A stretch of 64,000 bases of DNA from Acidobacteriota bacterium (GCA_003223215.1 QHYH01000106.1:1-64000); one strand, 5' to 3'. Positions 7,186 to 15,439 are shown, counted from the first letter of the stretch. Numbers and translations are program-made. The notes: a model not told the origin generated them from the sequence alone.

Positions 7186-8223
7186 ATGGCGGGACGGCCC
7201 AAGCAATCTCCAGACGCTGCTAGGTCGCGCACGCGCCCAGTCGCAGGAAGGAAACCACTCACTGGCCTGGTAGCGGTCGTAGCTGGCGCGACGCGCGGCG
7301 CAGGGCGAGGCATTGCGCGAGCGCTCGGAGAGGCGGGTGCTACGGTTTATTGCACTGGACGAAGTGTGCGTGGTAACCGCTCTCCGTACAATCGGCCTGA
7401 AACCGTAGACGAGACAGCCGAGATGATCAGTTCCGTCGGTGGTTCCGCCATCGCGCTTCGCGTCGATCACACCGTGGAAAGAGAAGTGGAGGAGGTCTTC
7501 GGACGCGTGGTTCGCGAGCGTGGCCGCCTCGATATACTCGTGAACAGCATCGCCGGTGAAGACCGACTGATGGCGCAGTGGTGCTCATTTTGGAAGACCG
7601 ATCTCAAGAACGCTGAGACGGCCCTCCGGCAGTCACTCGTCTCCCACATCATCACAGCCAAGCATGCGGCTCCCTATATGATTCGCAACCGCAGCGGTCT
7701 CATAGTGGAGGTCACGGAGAACGACGTCCTTAGCGCTGGAGGCAATCCAGTAACTCAGGCGGTGAAGCTGGCCCTCAAAGGATTAGCTCTGAACATGGCG
7801 GCGGAATTACGCCCATACGGTGTTTCAGCCGTTGCGATAACGCCCGGTTTTCTGCGATCAGAAACGATGCTGGAGCGGTTCGGCGTTACCGAGGAGACTT
7901 GGCGTGAGGGCACAAAGAAAGACAAGAACTTTCTGGAATCAGAATCCCCACTATTTGTCGGACGAGCGGTTGCCGCGCTCGCGGGAGATCCTGCGATATT
8001 AGAGCGGTCTGGACAGCTTTTGAGCTCCTGGGAGCTAGGCCGCGAGTATCGATTCACAGACGCCGACGGACGTCGGCCGGACTGGGGTGCAATCAAGATC
8101 GATTTCTCGAGGCACCCGGCGGAGTTGCTGCAGCTTCTGAGAACCGGTTCGGAGATCCAGCTTCGATGGTTGAGCCAACTGACGCGGAAGACGAAGCACT
8201 TCTTAGGCCAGTTACCACGTTAG
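7186..8223 (+). CDS. Short-chain dehydrogenase/reductase lacking the catalytic tyrosine
   Basis: Rossmann-fold protein of 345 residues from the SDR superfamily, in the subgroup with a long C-terminal extension (family marks TPGFLRSETMLERFGVTEETW and LSSWELGREYRFTDADGRRP). The cofactor-binding motif GATRGAGRGIA is at about residues 33-43 and the structural NAG motif appears as NSIAG. At the active site, however, the usual YxxxK reads TQAVK: the Tyr is Thr and the upstream catalytic Ser region (VTENDVLSAGG) is also unusual. It may still bind nucleotide but classical SDR catalysis looks impaired. ATG 7186 is preferred (GGAGG 7 nt upstream). It sits alone between repeats and is driven by the promoter at 7136-7165. 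Confidence 0.8.
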   Translation: MAGRPKQSPDAARSRTRPVAGRKPLTGLVAVVAGATRGAGRGIARALGEAGATVYCTGRSVRGNRSPYNRPETVDETAEMISSVGGSAIALRVDHTVEREVEEVFGRVVRERGRLDILVNSIAGEDRLMAQWCSFWKTDLKNAETALRQSLVSHIITAKHAAPYMIRNRSGLIVEVTENDVLSAGGNPVTQAVKLALKGLALNMAAELRPYGVSAVAITPGFLRSETMLERFGVTEETWREGTKKDKNFLESESPLFVGRAVAALAGDPAILERSGQLLSSWELGREYRFTDADGRRPDWGAIKIDFSRHPAELLQLLRTGSEIQLRWLSQLTRKTKHFLGQLPR

Positions 8224-8613
8224 GAGCCGTCTACGTACGCGGGCCCGGCTAGTTCGTGATCGAACGCCGTAGTGTCTACCCATCTTTCCGACCGGATCGT
8301 CGGCTAACCGGACATCTGCCGCACCATTACCCCCGTTCCCGATAAGCGCGGTAGGCTGCTTTTTGATGCCCGTTCGCGGCGGGTTTCTTACCTCTGAACC
8401 GAGATGGAGTCTGAGGACCGAGAGTCCTAGAACTTTTTCGAGAGTTCAAAGCCAAGAAAATTTGTTCTTGAAGCGCAACTCTCTTGGAAAAGCAGGGTTG
8501 CCAACGGACAACCGTGGGGATGTCCGTGTGTTCCCATGCGCATTAGGAACTCCCCAGCGGTGGGACGGCTCACTCCGCAGGCCGTTAAAGAGAACTACGA
8601 ATAGGAGGAAGCC
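8224..8613. other. 390-bp intergenic stretch with composite motif, copy 1
   Basis: No convincing gene. It contains the first copy of a two-part motif, ACCGGACATCTG at 8307-8318 and CCCGATAAGCGCG at 8338-8350, which recurs at 10057-10107 and 12746-12782. The last bases (AGGAGGAAGCC) are the ribosome site of the next gene. Confidence 0.5.
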
Positions 8614-9546
8614 ATGAAGCGACTCATCGTTAGTTTAGTAAGTGCCGCAGCGTCACTGGTGTTTGCAGCTCACGTCCGGGCACAGGAACTCCTGGTTCCT
8701 GCCGGTACGCTATTGCAATGCACGATGAACGAACCGAAATTCTCCTCGGCTACGGCAGCGGTGGGGGATCCGGTGCTATGCCATCTGAAGAGCTTTCAAG
8801 AGTTCGGCCGGACCGTGTTTCCACGGGGGAGCATGCTGGCGGGGCACCTGGAGGCGGACAAGGAGCCCGGGCACTTCTTCGGGAAAGGAGATCTAAAGAT
8901 TACTTTCGACAGAGTGATCCTCCCGACAGGCGATCTGCCGCTGCCGGCGAAAATCATTGCGGCGAAGGGCTACAAAGTAGACAAACAAGGGGACATCAAG
9001 GGCAACGGACATGCTACCCGCGACGCGGTGGAGTGGATGATTCCACCATTGTGGCCATGGAAGGTGGCGATGCTCCCCGCGCGCGGGCCACGTCCCACTT
9101 TGAAGGGAGAAGAGCCGATGCAGTTGCGGCTCATGGATGACATAGTGGTTCCGAAGACTCTGGCCGCACGGTTCGACCATTCGGACCGGCCACCCTACGC
9201 GTCCTCTTCAACGAGGCCGAGTAGCTTCTCCGACGTGCGGCCGCCGAATGCCATACAACAAGCGGTTGCGGAAGAGAAGTCGAAAGGAACGCTCGTGGCC
9301 GCTGCGCTGAATGGAAGAGATACAGGGAACGAACCAGCAGCGCGGGTGACCGTGCTGGCCTTGACGTCAAACCAAGTGCTGGAAGTAACGAAGTTCCGGA
9401 TTGACGGTGGAGTCGTGAGCTACCGGGCGTTGAGCGGGATGGAAGGCTCAGTGGATGAAGCACAGGTAGACTGGCGCAAGACCACGGAGATGACATCGCA
9501 GGTGCGGTCCGCGGATCGGCCAATGATGTCGAGCCAGACAAACTGA
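8614..9546 (+). CDS. Exported protein with VirB10/TrbI-like beta domain, hypothetical
   Basis: Secreted protein of 310 residues with a signal peptide ending around residue 22 (AAHVRAQ). Residues 25-120 show the pattern lPAGTLLQCTM, then SATAAVGDPVLCHL, then VFPRGSMLAG, then DLKITFDRVILP. Known VirB10/TrbI-type and similar envelope beta domains have this alternation of PaGt, V-A-L, fPaGs-l-G and F-l. A basic/aromatic segment (PPLWPWKVAMLPARGPRP) follows, then a separate C-terminal part ending DEAQVDWRKTTEM. I do not recognise the whole protein. The strongest ribosome site of the region (AGGAGG) precedes ATG 8614. The LssY_C protein at 10293-11843 has a comparable N-terminal pattern. Confidence 0.7.
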   Translation: MKRLIVSLVSAAASLVFAAHVRAQELLVPAGTLLQCTMNEPKFSSATAAVGDPVLCHLKSFQEFGRTVFPRGSMLAGHLEADKEPGHFFGKGDLKITFDRVILPTGDLPLPAKIIAAKGYKVDKQGDIKGNGHATRDAVEWMIPPLWPWKVAMLPARGPRPTLKGEEPMQLRLMDDIVVPKTLAARFDHSDRPPYASSSTRPSSFSDVRPPNAIQQAVAEEKSKGTLVAAALNGRDTGNEPAARVTVLALTSNQVLEVTKFRIDGGVVSYRALSGMEGSVDEAQVDWRKTTEMTSQVRSADRPMMSSQTN

Positions 9547-9714
9547 ACGAGCGGCTATTTGGGATTAAAGAAGCCTGACGACACCCGTGGACATGGGCCA
9601 CAGGGCGGTGACGGTGTCTCCAGACTGAGGCCTCGATGCCCGAGGCTCTCGCCCAGGAGAGTTAGCGGCTAAGTCTGATATCGAGTCAGACCCCCCCGCG
9701 GAGCGGGTGGCTTG

Positions 9715-10000
9715 ATGAGTGGGGCCGCCTCAAAGGCGGTTGACCGAGTAGTTTAGGCGTCGCGCTGAAGCGCGCCTTGGTGCACAACTTTAAGACTGGC
9801 CACCGTGGGCATCCGCGTCTTGTTGTTCGCGGATGTACTGGTGGACTTGCTCCAGTTCAAAACCCACCAGAAATGCTCGCCCGTAAAGTTCCGCTCTTTG
9901 CCGCACAGACGGGCCATGGCAAGGGCACTCTTCCCCTTGAGGAACCCGATCAACGAGGCCATGGTTCTCACCAAGCCGTGGGGAGGATGTTATGCCGGAA
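9715..10000 (-). mobile_element. Decayed IS200-type transposase (tnpA) relic
   Basis: On the minus strand the reading SLIGFLKGKSALAMARLCGK, then ERNFTGEHFW, resembles the second half of IS200/IS605 TnpA (GFLKGKSAvrihR, FTGxHFWARGY). After HFW a frameshift is needed to continue with GFELEQVHQYIREQQDADA, which resembles the family's catalytic-Tyr helix (YIREQ). The N-terminal half is missing. Near the right-end side a small hairpin CCGCCTCAAAGGCGG (9727-9741) could be the old terminal hairpin. The element is not functional. Confidence 0.65.
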
Positions 10001-10056
10001 CGGTCAAACCTCTTCGAGTCTCACTGGTCGAACCAGTGGCTTACCTAAAGTCTGAG

Positions 10057-10107
10057 TTACCGGACATCTGGCGTCCAGGCTAGTACGTCATTTGTCCGAT
10101 AAGCGCG
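10057..10107. repeat. Composite motif, copy 2, in the 9547-10292 intergenic region
   Basis: TTACCGGACATCTG at 10057-10070 and TGTCCGATAAGCGCG at 10093-10107 repeat the two-part motif of 8305-8350. Here the halves also form an imperfect inverted repeat (TTACCGGACA against TGTCCGATAA). Apart from this and the IS200 relic, I see no gene in 9547-10292. Confidence 0.5.
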
Positions 10108-10292
10108 TTCTATCGTTACCTACCCGGTGGTCAATAACCAGCGTCAGCAATACCCATCGGGTTGACGGACTAGGGGACTAGGGGATCTCCGACCCTTAAA
10201 TCTGGTACGCGATTTATCGCATCTCAATTACATGACTTTTGTTGGCCTTATGATCTTCCGCCGGAGCCCCCATGGGCTCAAGCCCTGCCCAC

Positions 10293-11843
10293 CTAGTACG
10301 GAGTTACTTGGCTTGGGAAACCAGGCCGCTCGGTGAATGTGAGTTGCGGGAAGAGCGTATCTGGCGAGACGGGGGACATGGGCAAGTCGTCGCAGCTGTC
10401 GTCATTCTGAGTAGAGTGACGGTGGCGCAGGGAACGAATGGTCATAAGTGACAGGTCGAATGCGCCGTAAATGATATTTCCGCGAATGACGTCGCTCTTG
10501 TAGAGGAGAACTTGGGTGCGGAGATAGCGCACGAAGCGATTGCGCGGGCGTACGGGGATGAGGGGGGCATTCCGCGGGTACTGCATCACGGGCCTGGCAC
10601 AACTCTTCAAGTGAACGACGGTAAGGTTGCCATCTGTGTGCATTTCGTCGCCGGTGGAGTTGAGCATGGTCTGCGGCAAGTTGGGGCGAGGGAGCTGGCG
10701 CACGGATTCCACACAACCCGTCAGCGCAAGGTCGCGCACGAGCATGTTGATGCCGTCATCGAGGTTGCGGTCGATGTGGTGGATGAACTTGTGATACTTC
10801 ACGGAAAGAGCCGCGCCAGCTTCACGAGTATAGGCACTCAACCAGGCTTGTTCTCCCTGAACCGTTTTTGACTGGGACCACAAACGAAGATGTTCACGCT
10901 TGCCGTAACTATTGAAACTCTTCTGCCAAGCCATGTCCTGCAGCTGGCCGGAGAGCAACTGGCGCGAGACAGGCATGTTGGGATAATTGGAAAACGTCAA
11001 AAAGGCCCCGAACTCCTTGAAGAAAGCGTTTTTGGAGTTGGCATCGGCGGTACGCCAGCCTGCGGCCGTAAACGCGTCCTCGACCTGTTCTTGAGAGCCG
11101 ACGAAAAGCAAGTTAACTACGTCCGAATCTTTACCGCTTCGGGTGGTGGTGCGGTCTGATTGACCTTGCAGAAGCATTTCCACGTCGCCGCGTTCGTGTT
11201 CATCCATAGCAAACGAAACGCTGGGTAGCTCCGGCTGATCGCCAACGTAAAGAGGCAGATTCAAGCGAAGGCGCAGGTCAGTGCCCGGTGGCAGGTAAAT
11301 TTCGGGTTCTGGAAGCACCGTGACGGCGCGATAGACAATCAGACCCGCGTCAGTATACGGATTGAACCTGGGCAGGTGAATCAGGCCGCTGGTGATGCGG
11401 CCTTGCGGCGCGTTGGTAGCGCGAATACCGCGGAAAACGCCGTGACGCACAGCTTCGCGTGCGTTGTCCACTTCCACGACTTCCGCGGTGAACGGAAGCG
11501 CCTGGCCAGCAGCGGTAAAAAGATGATTGAACTGGATTTCCACGTACGCAGAATCGTGGATGAAGCCGAGGCCGACTTTGCGAATTTTGGAGATTGTTCC
11601 GAGGACCTCGAGGCCGGCCGGGAAGACCGGACGGGAATCACACTCCGGCGACTGAATCAGGACGGCGCGTACGGTCGTGCCGAGTTTGGAACTGTAGGAA
11701 GCGACCGGATCGATCAGACGAATCCAAAACGATTTGCCAGCGATCACATACTCGCAGCTAGCGAAGGCCGGACTGGAGAACGCGGGAGAGAGGAACAAAC
11801 AAGCTAACGCGGCAAGGAGGCCGCGGCGGGCAACAAGTCGCAT
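10293..11843 (-). CDS. Exported LssY_C-domain protein
   Basis: Secreted protein of about 516 residues. The signal peptide RLVARRGLLAALACLFLS ends near AFAS. The N-terminal part (about 25-190) has a VirB10-like beta pattern (GKSFWIRLIDPVASYSSKLG, VRAVLI, VFPAGLEVLGTI). The segment starting VVNLLFVGSQEQVEDAFTAA, GWRTAD and extending over about 180 residues looks like the LssY_C domain, named after a protein of the Legionella lss type-I-secretion locus; its biochemical role is unknown. The C-terminal tail is low-similarity. ATG 11843 gives the signal peptide but has a poor ribosome site; ATG 11888 also fits the frame. It is downstream of, and probably cotranscribed with, the SYLF gene at 11928-12494. 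Confidence 0.72.
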   Translation of the reverse strand: MRLVARRGLLAALACLFLSPAFSSPAFASCEYVIAGKSFWIRLIDPVASYSSKLGTTVRAVLIQSPECDSRPVFPAGLEVLGTISKIRKVGLGFIHDSAYVEIQFNHLFTAAGQALPFTAEVVEVDNAREAVRHGVFRGIRATNAPQGRITSGLIHLPRFNPYTDAGLIVYRAVTVLPEPEIYLPPGTDLRLRLNLPLYVGDQPELPSVSFAMDEHERGDVEMLLQGQSDRTTTRSGKDSDVVNLLFVGSQEQVEDAFTAAGWRTADANSKNAFFKEFGAFLTFSNYPNMPVSRQLLSGQLQDMAWQKSFNSYGKREHLRLWSQSKTVQGEQAWLSAYTREAGAALSVKYHKFIHHIDRNLDDGINMLVRDLALTGCVESVRQLPRPNLPQTMLNSTGDEMHTDGNLTVVHLKSCARPVMQYPRNAPLIPVRPRNRFVRYLRTQVLLYKSDVIRGNIIYGAFDLSLMTIRSLRHRHSTQNDDSCDDLPMSPVSPDTLFPQLTFTERPGFPSQVTPY

Positions 11844-11886
11844 AGCGGAGATGCCGCGAAGCGGGCTAGTCAACCTACCATGACCC

Positions 11887-11939
11887 ATAGCTACTTTTTA
11901 TTCTAGTCGACCTATCGTGCCGGATAGCTACTTTTTATT
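11887..11939. repeat. Short direct repeat duplicating the end of the SYLF gene
   Basis: An identical 16-mer (ATAGCTACTTTTTATT) occurs at 11887-11902 and 11924-11939. The right copy contains the last codons and TAG stop of the SYLF gene (minus strand); the left copy is just upstream of the LssY_C gene. It looks like a local slippage duplication. Confidence 0.6.
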
Positions 11940-12494
11940 AAGGTCGTCGTCCTTGTAGTACTTCGTACCCTGCAGGGTTAACTGGAGGGCCAGGCCATTC
12001 TTGGTGATCTGGTAGACCCATACACCCGGTGCAACCTCAACCGCTCCCGAGTAAGCTGCGCCCGACTTGCCGGCCTTGGCGGCGGCGTCCGTCTGCGCTG
12101 AACCTGACCATCCGGAGTCGAGGAATTGCGCAAGGGCTTTATCGTTTTCAAACACAAAGATCACTCGATAGTCCTTCACTCCCACGCCCAAACCGGCGCC
12201 AGCGGAAATCATCTTCATGAAGGTCTCTTGCTTGCTCTGGGTGTTGACGGCGATTCCTGAGCCGCGCGCGGTGCTCAAAAGCAACAGGTTCGTCCCCATA
12301 TTATTGAAAACGGCATATCCTGCCGACTTCTGGACAGCCGTCTGAGCTGTGGCCTCCCTCTTGTACAAGTCCTGCAGGGTTTGGGCTGCCATCTTGCGGG
12401 ATTTCTCCCTCTTTTTCTCGTTATCATCGCCGCCGTACGCGACTGCGGACAGCAAAGCCACGGCGAGCATACATGCGATCACCTTGAATCTCAT
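11928..12494 (-). CDS. Exported SYLF (YSC84-like) domain protein
   Basis: Predicted secreted or periplasmic protein of 188 residues with signal peptide MRFKVIACMLAVALLSAVAYG. The remainder is a SYLF/YSC84 domain, a fold known to bind lipids such as phosphoinositides in eukaryotes; bacterial members are exported and of unknown role. Typical features are the early KSAGYAVFNNMG, the glycine-rich GAGLGVGVKDYRVIFVFEN and the end GVWVYQITKNGLALQLTLQG. ATG 12494 follows a good ribosome site (GGAGGA). The gene is divergent to nothing obvious and is followed by the LssY_C gene on the same strand. A second SYLF protein, of a different subtype, is encoded at 14391-15371. Confidence 0.85.
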   Translation of the reverse strand: MRFKVIACMLAVALLSAVAYGGDDNEKKREKSRKMAAQTLQDLYKREATAQTAVQKSAGYAVFNNMGTNLLLLSTARGSGIAVNTQSKQETFMKMISAGAGLGVGVKDYRVIFVFENDKALAQFLDSGWSGSAQTDAAAKAGKSGAAYSGAVEVAPGVWVYQITKNGLALQLTLQGTKYYKDDDLNKK

Positions 12495-12842
12495 AAGAGT
12501 CCTCCTCCAAAAAATGCACTCTTCTGCATTACGTCGAAATCACATATAGGGGTAAAGTTCGGTACATTCTAGGTTTGTTGCCGTTACTCAGTAGAGCCAC
12601 CATCTGTCAATGCTCTGCAGGTCAGAAATTCTCCACATCAAAGGTACCTGGAGCGATGCAATCCTTCGTCTCAGTATTTCTGATTGATGGATACTCTCAA
12701 CTGTCAAATTTGCTAGTCTCACGTCGGGTCCAAGTCGATGCGCAAACCGGACAAGCTCGTACTGGGGAGGTGCCCGATAAGCAGGAATTACCGGACAACA
12801 ATTACTCACAGGGCGGCGGGTAACACCTTGTTGCAGTGAGGC
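12495..12842. other. 348-bp intergenic stretch with composite motif, copy 3
   Basis: No gene recognised; a 73-codon minus frame at 12588-12809 has no family marks. It contains ACCGGACA at 12746-12753 and CCGATAAGC at 12774-12782, the third copy of the two-part motif, followed by an extra TTACCGGACA at 12788-12797. Confidence 0.45.
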
Positions 12843-13613
12843 TTAGAAATTGCGCCTTTGGTGTAGCTGGCTCCTATTTGAATCATTTGGCCGTGGCCTC
12901 GAGTTGAATGTTGCAGTTAAATTTGACCTAAGCGTCTTAATGTTAAGAAATCTGCACAAATGCCGAAGGGGAACAAAATTTGCGACGAAAATATATTCTG
13001 CGACTCGCAAACTTCCGTCCAGCCGCCTAATCCTGCAATTACCGCTCCTCTCCTCTTTGCTTATGAAAGGCGGACCGGTTCCGTCGAAATCTAGAATTTG
13101 ACCACATGGAACAAAAGCATCAATGGTGAATTTCCTCATGTTTGCTTCCGAGATTCCGAATAAGTCCAAGGCCTTTGGATTTGCGGCGACAAAACGGCGG
13201 TCACCGTTCGTCACAACGATTGCATCTAGAGAGCTTGCCAGTAACTCCCGCAAATCATCCTCTCTTGCGCGAAGTGCCTCCCGCAGTCTCCGGCGTTTTT
13301 CGGCAATACTCCTTGCCAGTCTCAAGAGCGTGTTCTGAGTTCGCTGAAGATATACCGTCGTTTGCCCGAAAGCGGCAAAGAGTTGCGATCTGAGTTTGGT
13401 GATTTTGCCGTTCGTCACAACAATTGCATCTAGAGAGCTTGCCAGTAACTTCCGCAAATCATTCTCTCTTGCGCGAAGTGCCTCCTGCAGTCTCCAGCGT
13501 TTTTCGGCGATACTCCTTGCCAGTCTCAAGAGCATGTTCTGAGTTCGCTGAAGATATACCGTCGTTTGCCCGAAAGCGGCAAAGCGTTGCGATCTGAACT
13601 TGGTGATTTCCAT
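12843..13613 (-). CDS. PAS-domain protein with a 68-residue tandem duplication
   Basis: Protein of 256 residues. Residues 1-68 and 69-136 are near-identical tandem copies (each with FAAFGQTTVYLQRTQN, LLRLARSIAEKRRRLREALR and DLRELLASSLDAIVVTNG). Each is an amphipathic helical linker leading into a PAS start. Only the second continues into a PAS-like domain (DRRFVAANPKALDLFGISEA, then RRLDGSLRVAEYIFVANFVP). There is no kinase, GGDEF or output domain: after the PAS core the last ~40 residues look like random or frameshifted sequence. It is likely a remnant or sensory fragment of a larger signalling protein. ATG 13613 starts within the duplicated unit. Confidence 0.7.
   Translation of the reverse strand: MEITKFRSQRFAAFGQTTVYLQRTQNMLLRLARSIAEKRWRLQEALRARENDLRKLLASSLDAIVVTNGKITKLRSQLFAAFGQTTVYLQRTQNTLLRLARSIAEKRRRLREALRAREDDLRELLASSLDAIVVTNGDRRFVAANPKALDLFGISEANMRKFTIDAFVPCGQILDFDGTGPPFISKEERSGNCRIRRLDGSLRVAEYIFVANFVPLRHLCRFLNIKTLRSNLTATFNSRPRPNDSNRSQLHQRRNF
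13206..13613. repeat. In-frame 204-bp tandem duplication inside the PAS gene
   Basis: Two adjacent copies with period 204 bp (13206-13409 and 13410-13613), differing at only about a dozen bases by eye. The period is exactly 68 codons, so the reading frame is kept. Confidence 0.85.
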
Positions 13614-14016
13614 CGCGCGGGCCGGGTGAAATTTCGATCTGAGTCTCAGAAATCCACATTCAATCCGCTCTCGGCGGAGTCACAGGGGATTAGGGCAGAG
13701 AATGAAACTGGCAGAACCTGTCAAGAATGACAGGCAAGGATTTCTAGCCTGAATCCCTACGTCACCAACGCGAATCTGCGAAAAGAAGTCACCAATTACC
13801 AATTTCGCATACCGTTTAGAGACGGGTTGGGCGGTAGAAGACCTCGGGTTAAAAGAGCGCTGCTCGAACTAAGGCGATGAGCGTGGCGTCAATCCTGTCG
13901 CTTTTGACAGTTCCCCCGCACGCCGAGCGAACTTAGTCTGACTCGGATCTAATCTTTGCGATTTCTTTCCCGAGTCGGACGGTTTGGACTGCTCCAGGAG
14001 GGTTGGGAGGTGCACC
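13614..14016. other. 403-bp intergenic stretch with inverted repeats
   Basis: No gene recognised. It holds a perfect 7-bp hairpin CCTGTCA-AGAA-TGACAGG (about 13717-13734) and a longer imperfect inverted repeat, GTCTGACTCGG with CCGAGTCGGAC, around 13937-13980. The block TGGCGTCAATCC occurs here (about 13884) and again at 14024 within the next gene's first codons. Confidence 0.45.
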
Positions 14017-14394
14017 ATGACATGGCGTCAATCCCGTCGGCTGAAGCTATTTTGGCTTCTATGGATCCCCGCGGCTTGCTTTGGCCAAAATAGTGGTGGT
14101 GGTTCGAGGATTGAGTCGAATCCCCTCAGCGTGTACGCCCCGCCTTGCATCTCTCAAGTTAAGGAGAACATCGGCGTGCAGTGCCAAGTCACACCGAAGG
14201 GGGGTATGCAACCGTACAGCTATGGGTTTACTGGAGGCTTCCCAACTGGCATGTCGATGTCCATTGGTTTGGGAGGTGGCTTGATCAATGGGACGCCCAC
14301 AGGGACAACTGGCGTGCAGGCCACCGTGACGGTAACGGATGCAAGGGGGGGGATCGCAGCGACTGCTTTCATGATCACGCCAGCAGGGTTATAG
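14017..14394 (+). pseudogene. N-terminal part of a secreted Ig-like/SYLF protein (frameshifted)
   Basis: This frame encodes a signal peptide (about residues 9-24, LKLFWLLWIPAACFGQ) and one Ig-like domain of the putative-Ig (He_PIG) type: GGMQPYSYGFTGGFPTGMSM, then GGLINGTPTGTTG and ATVTVTDARGG. It ends at a TAG immediately after the domain. The next frame continues at once with a second Ig-like domain and a SYLF domain. One extra G in the GGG at 14386-14388 would fuse PAG directly to VIVTGKGPC. I therefore read it as the first half of a single gene broken by a 1-base deletion, or a sequencing error. GGGAGG precedes the ATG at a suitable distance. Confidence 0.7.
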
Positions 14395-15371
14395 TAACGG
14401 GCAAAGGACCTTGCGACAGCGCCGTCTGCGTCACGGCAGCAGGTTACGCGATCAAAACAGACGCAGGTTATACGATCAAGACGTCCACCACACTGCAGAT
14501 GACAGCCACGGGCTATTGGAGTGATGGCACGAGCCTAGATCTAACTCCGATAGCGACATGGGACTGCACTCCGAGTCCGGTCTGCGGTTCGGTATCGGCA
14601 AATGGCTTTTATACGACTGGAAGTTCCGCCGGCAGCTACCATGTGGCGGCAACGTTCTACGGAGTGACGAATGATGGCGGGTCGGGCATCGCGGTTACTG
14701 CGGCCACAATCTCGGCGCAAAGCAAAGAGCACGACCGAGTCGCAAATTCTGGCACGGTGGTGAGGGAAGTCCTGCAGCTGCGGAGTGGGATTCCCGCGTC
14801 GTTGCTACAGAAGGCAGAATGCGTGATCGTAGTGCCTTCAACCCTGAAGTTCGCCGTTGGAGTTGGCGGAAGCTACGGGCGTGGAGTGATGACTTGCCGC
14901 GGAGGGACCAACTTTCAAGGGCCGTGGGGGGCGCCGTCAATGATCGCGCTGGGGGGTGGCAGCTTTGGTTTTCAGGCCGGCGGGCAAGCCACGGACTTCG
15001 TTTTTCTCCTGATGAATCAACGCGCCGCGAGCAGCATTCTCAAGAGTAAAGTGAAGCTCGGCGCTACTGCGTCGGTGGCAGCAGGGATCGTTGGACGCGA
15101 ACAAACTGTCGCAACGGATGCATTCCTACGTGCGGACATAATTTCGTACTCACGCGCTCGCGGACTCTTTGCTGGCGTGTCGGTTGAAGGCTCCACGCTA
15201 CGACCCGACAACAGGGCAAACCGAAAGCTTTACGGCAAAGCTGTGAGTGCGAAAGCAATTGTGCTGCTGGGTGAAGTTCCGCCGCCATCGTCCGCGCTGG
15301 AACTGCTGTCGGTACTGAACAGCAAGTCACCCGTCAACAAATCGGCGGGCAGTTCACCCCAGGGACGGTGA
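14391..15371 (+). CDS. Big-like Ig domain plus SYLF domain, C-terminal part of the frameshifted gene
   Basis: Continuation of the preceding gene in another frame. The open frame starts as far left as 14181, but its first ~70 codons are an out-of-frame reading of the Ig domain and are not real. From 14391 a bacterial Ig-like (Big2-type) domain is seen (SDGTSLDLTPIATWDC, NGFYTTGSSAGSYHVAATF). It is followed by a full SYLF/YSC84 domain of the classic type: ASLLQKAECVIVVPS, GGSYGRGVMTCR, APSMIALGGGSFGFQAGGQA, DFVFLLMN, LGATASVAAGIVGRE and ISYSRARGLFAGVSVEG. No start codon lies at the domain boundary. If the frameshift is genuine the SYLF part is not exported normally. The intact protein would be a secreted Ig-Ig-SYLF architecture. 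Confidence 0.72.
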   Translation: MVTGKGPCDSAVCVTAAGYAIKTDAGYTIKTSTTLQMTATGYWSDGTSLDLTPIATWDCTPSPVCGSVSANGFYTTGSSAGSYHVAATFYGVTNDGGSGIAVTAATISAQSKEHDRVANSGTVVREVLQLRSGIPASLLQKAECVIVVPSTLKFAVGVGGSYGRGVMTCRGGTNFQGPWGAPSMIALGGGSFGFQAGGQATDFVFLLMNQRAASSILKSKVKLGATASVAAGIVGREQTVATDAFLRADIISYSRARGLFAGVSVEGSTLRPDNRANRKLYGKAVSAKAIVLLGEVPPPSSALELLSVLNSKSPVNKSAGSSPQGR

Positions 15372-15439
15372 ATCACAGCAGCGAGATAACCGGGCGGTTG
15401 GTCGGCAAACCTTCCCTTGGGATAGAGTTGCCCGTCAGT

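Noticed and set aside
8305-12797. Integron attC sites
   Set aside because: The composite motif lacks the R'/R'' core sites (RYYYAAC and GTTRRRY) and no integron integrase is present.
13206-13613. CRISPR or satellite array
   Set aside because: Only two copies of a 204-bp coding unit without spacers; it is a gene-internal duplication. No CRISPR-like array was seen anywhere in the window.
14344-14353. G8 homopolymer as the site of the frameshift in the Ig-SYLF gene
   Set aside because: The reading frame continues correctly as an Ig domain for about 14 codons beyond the G tract, so the lesion must lie after it, most simply at the GGG of 14386-14388.
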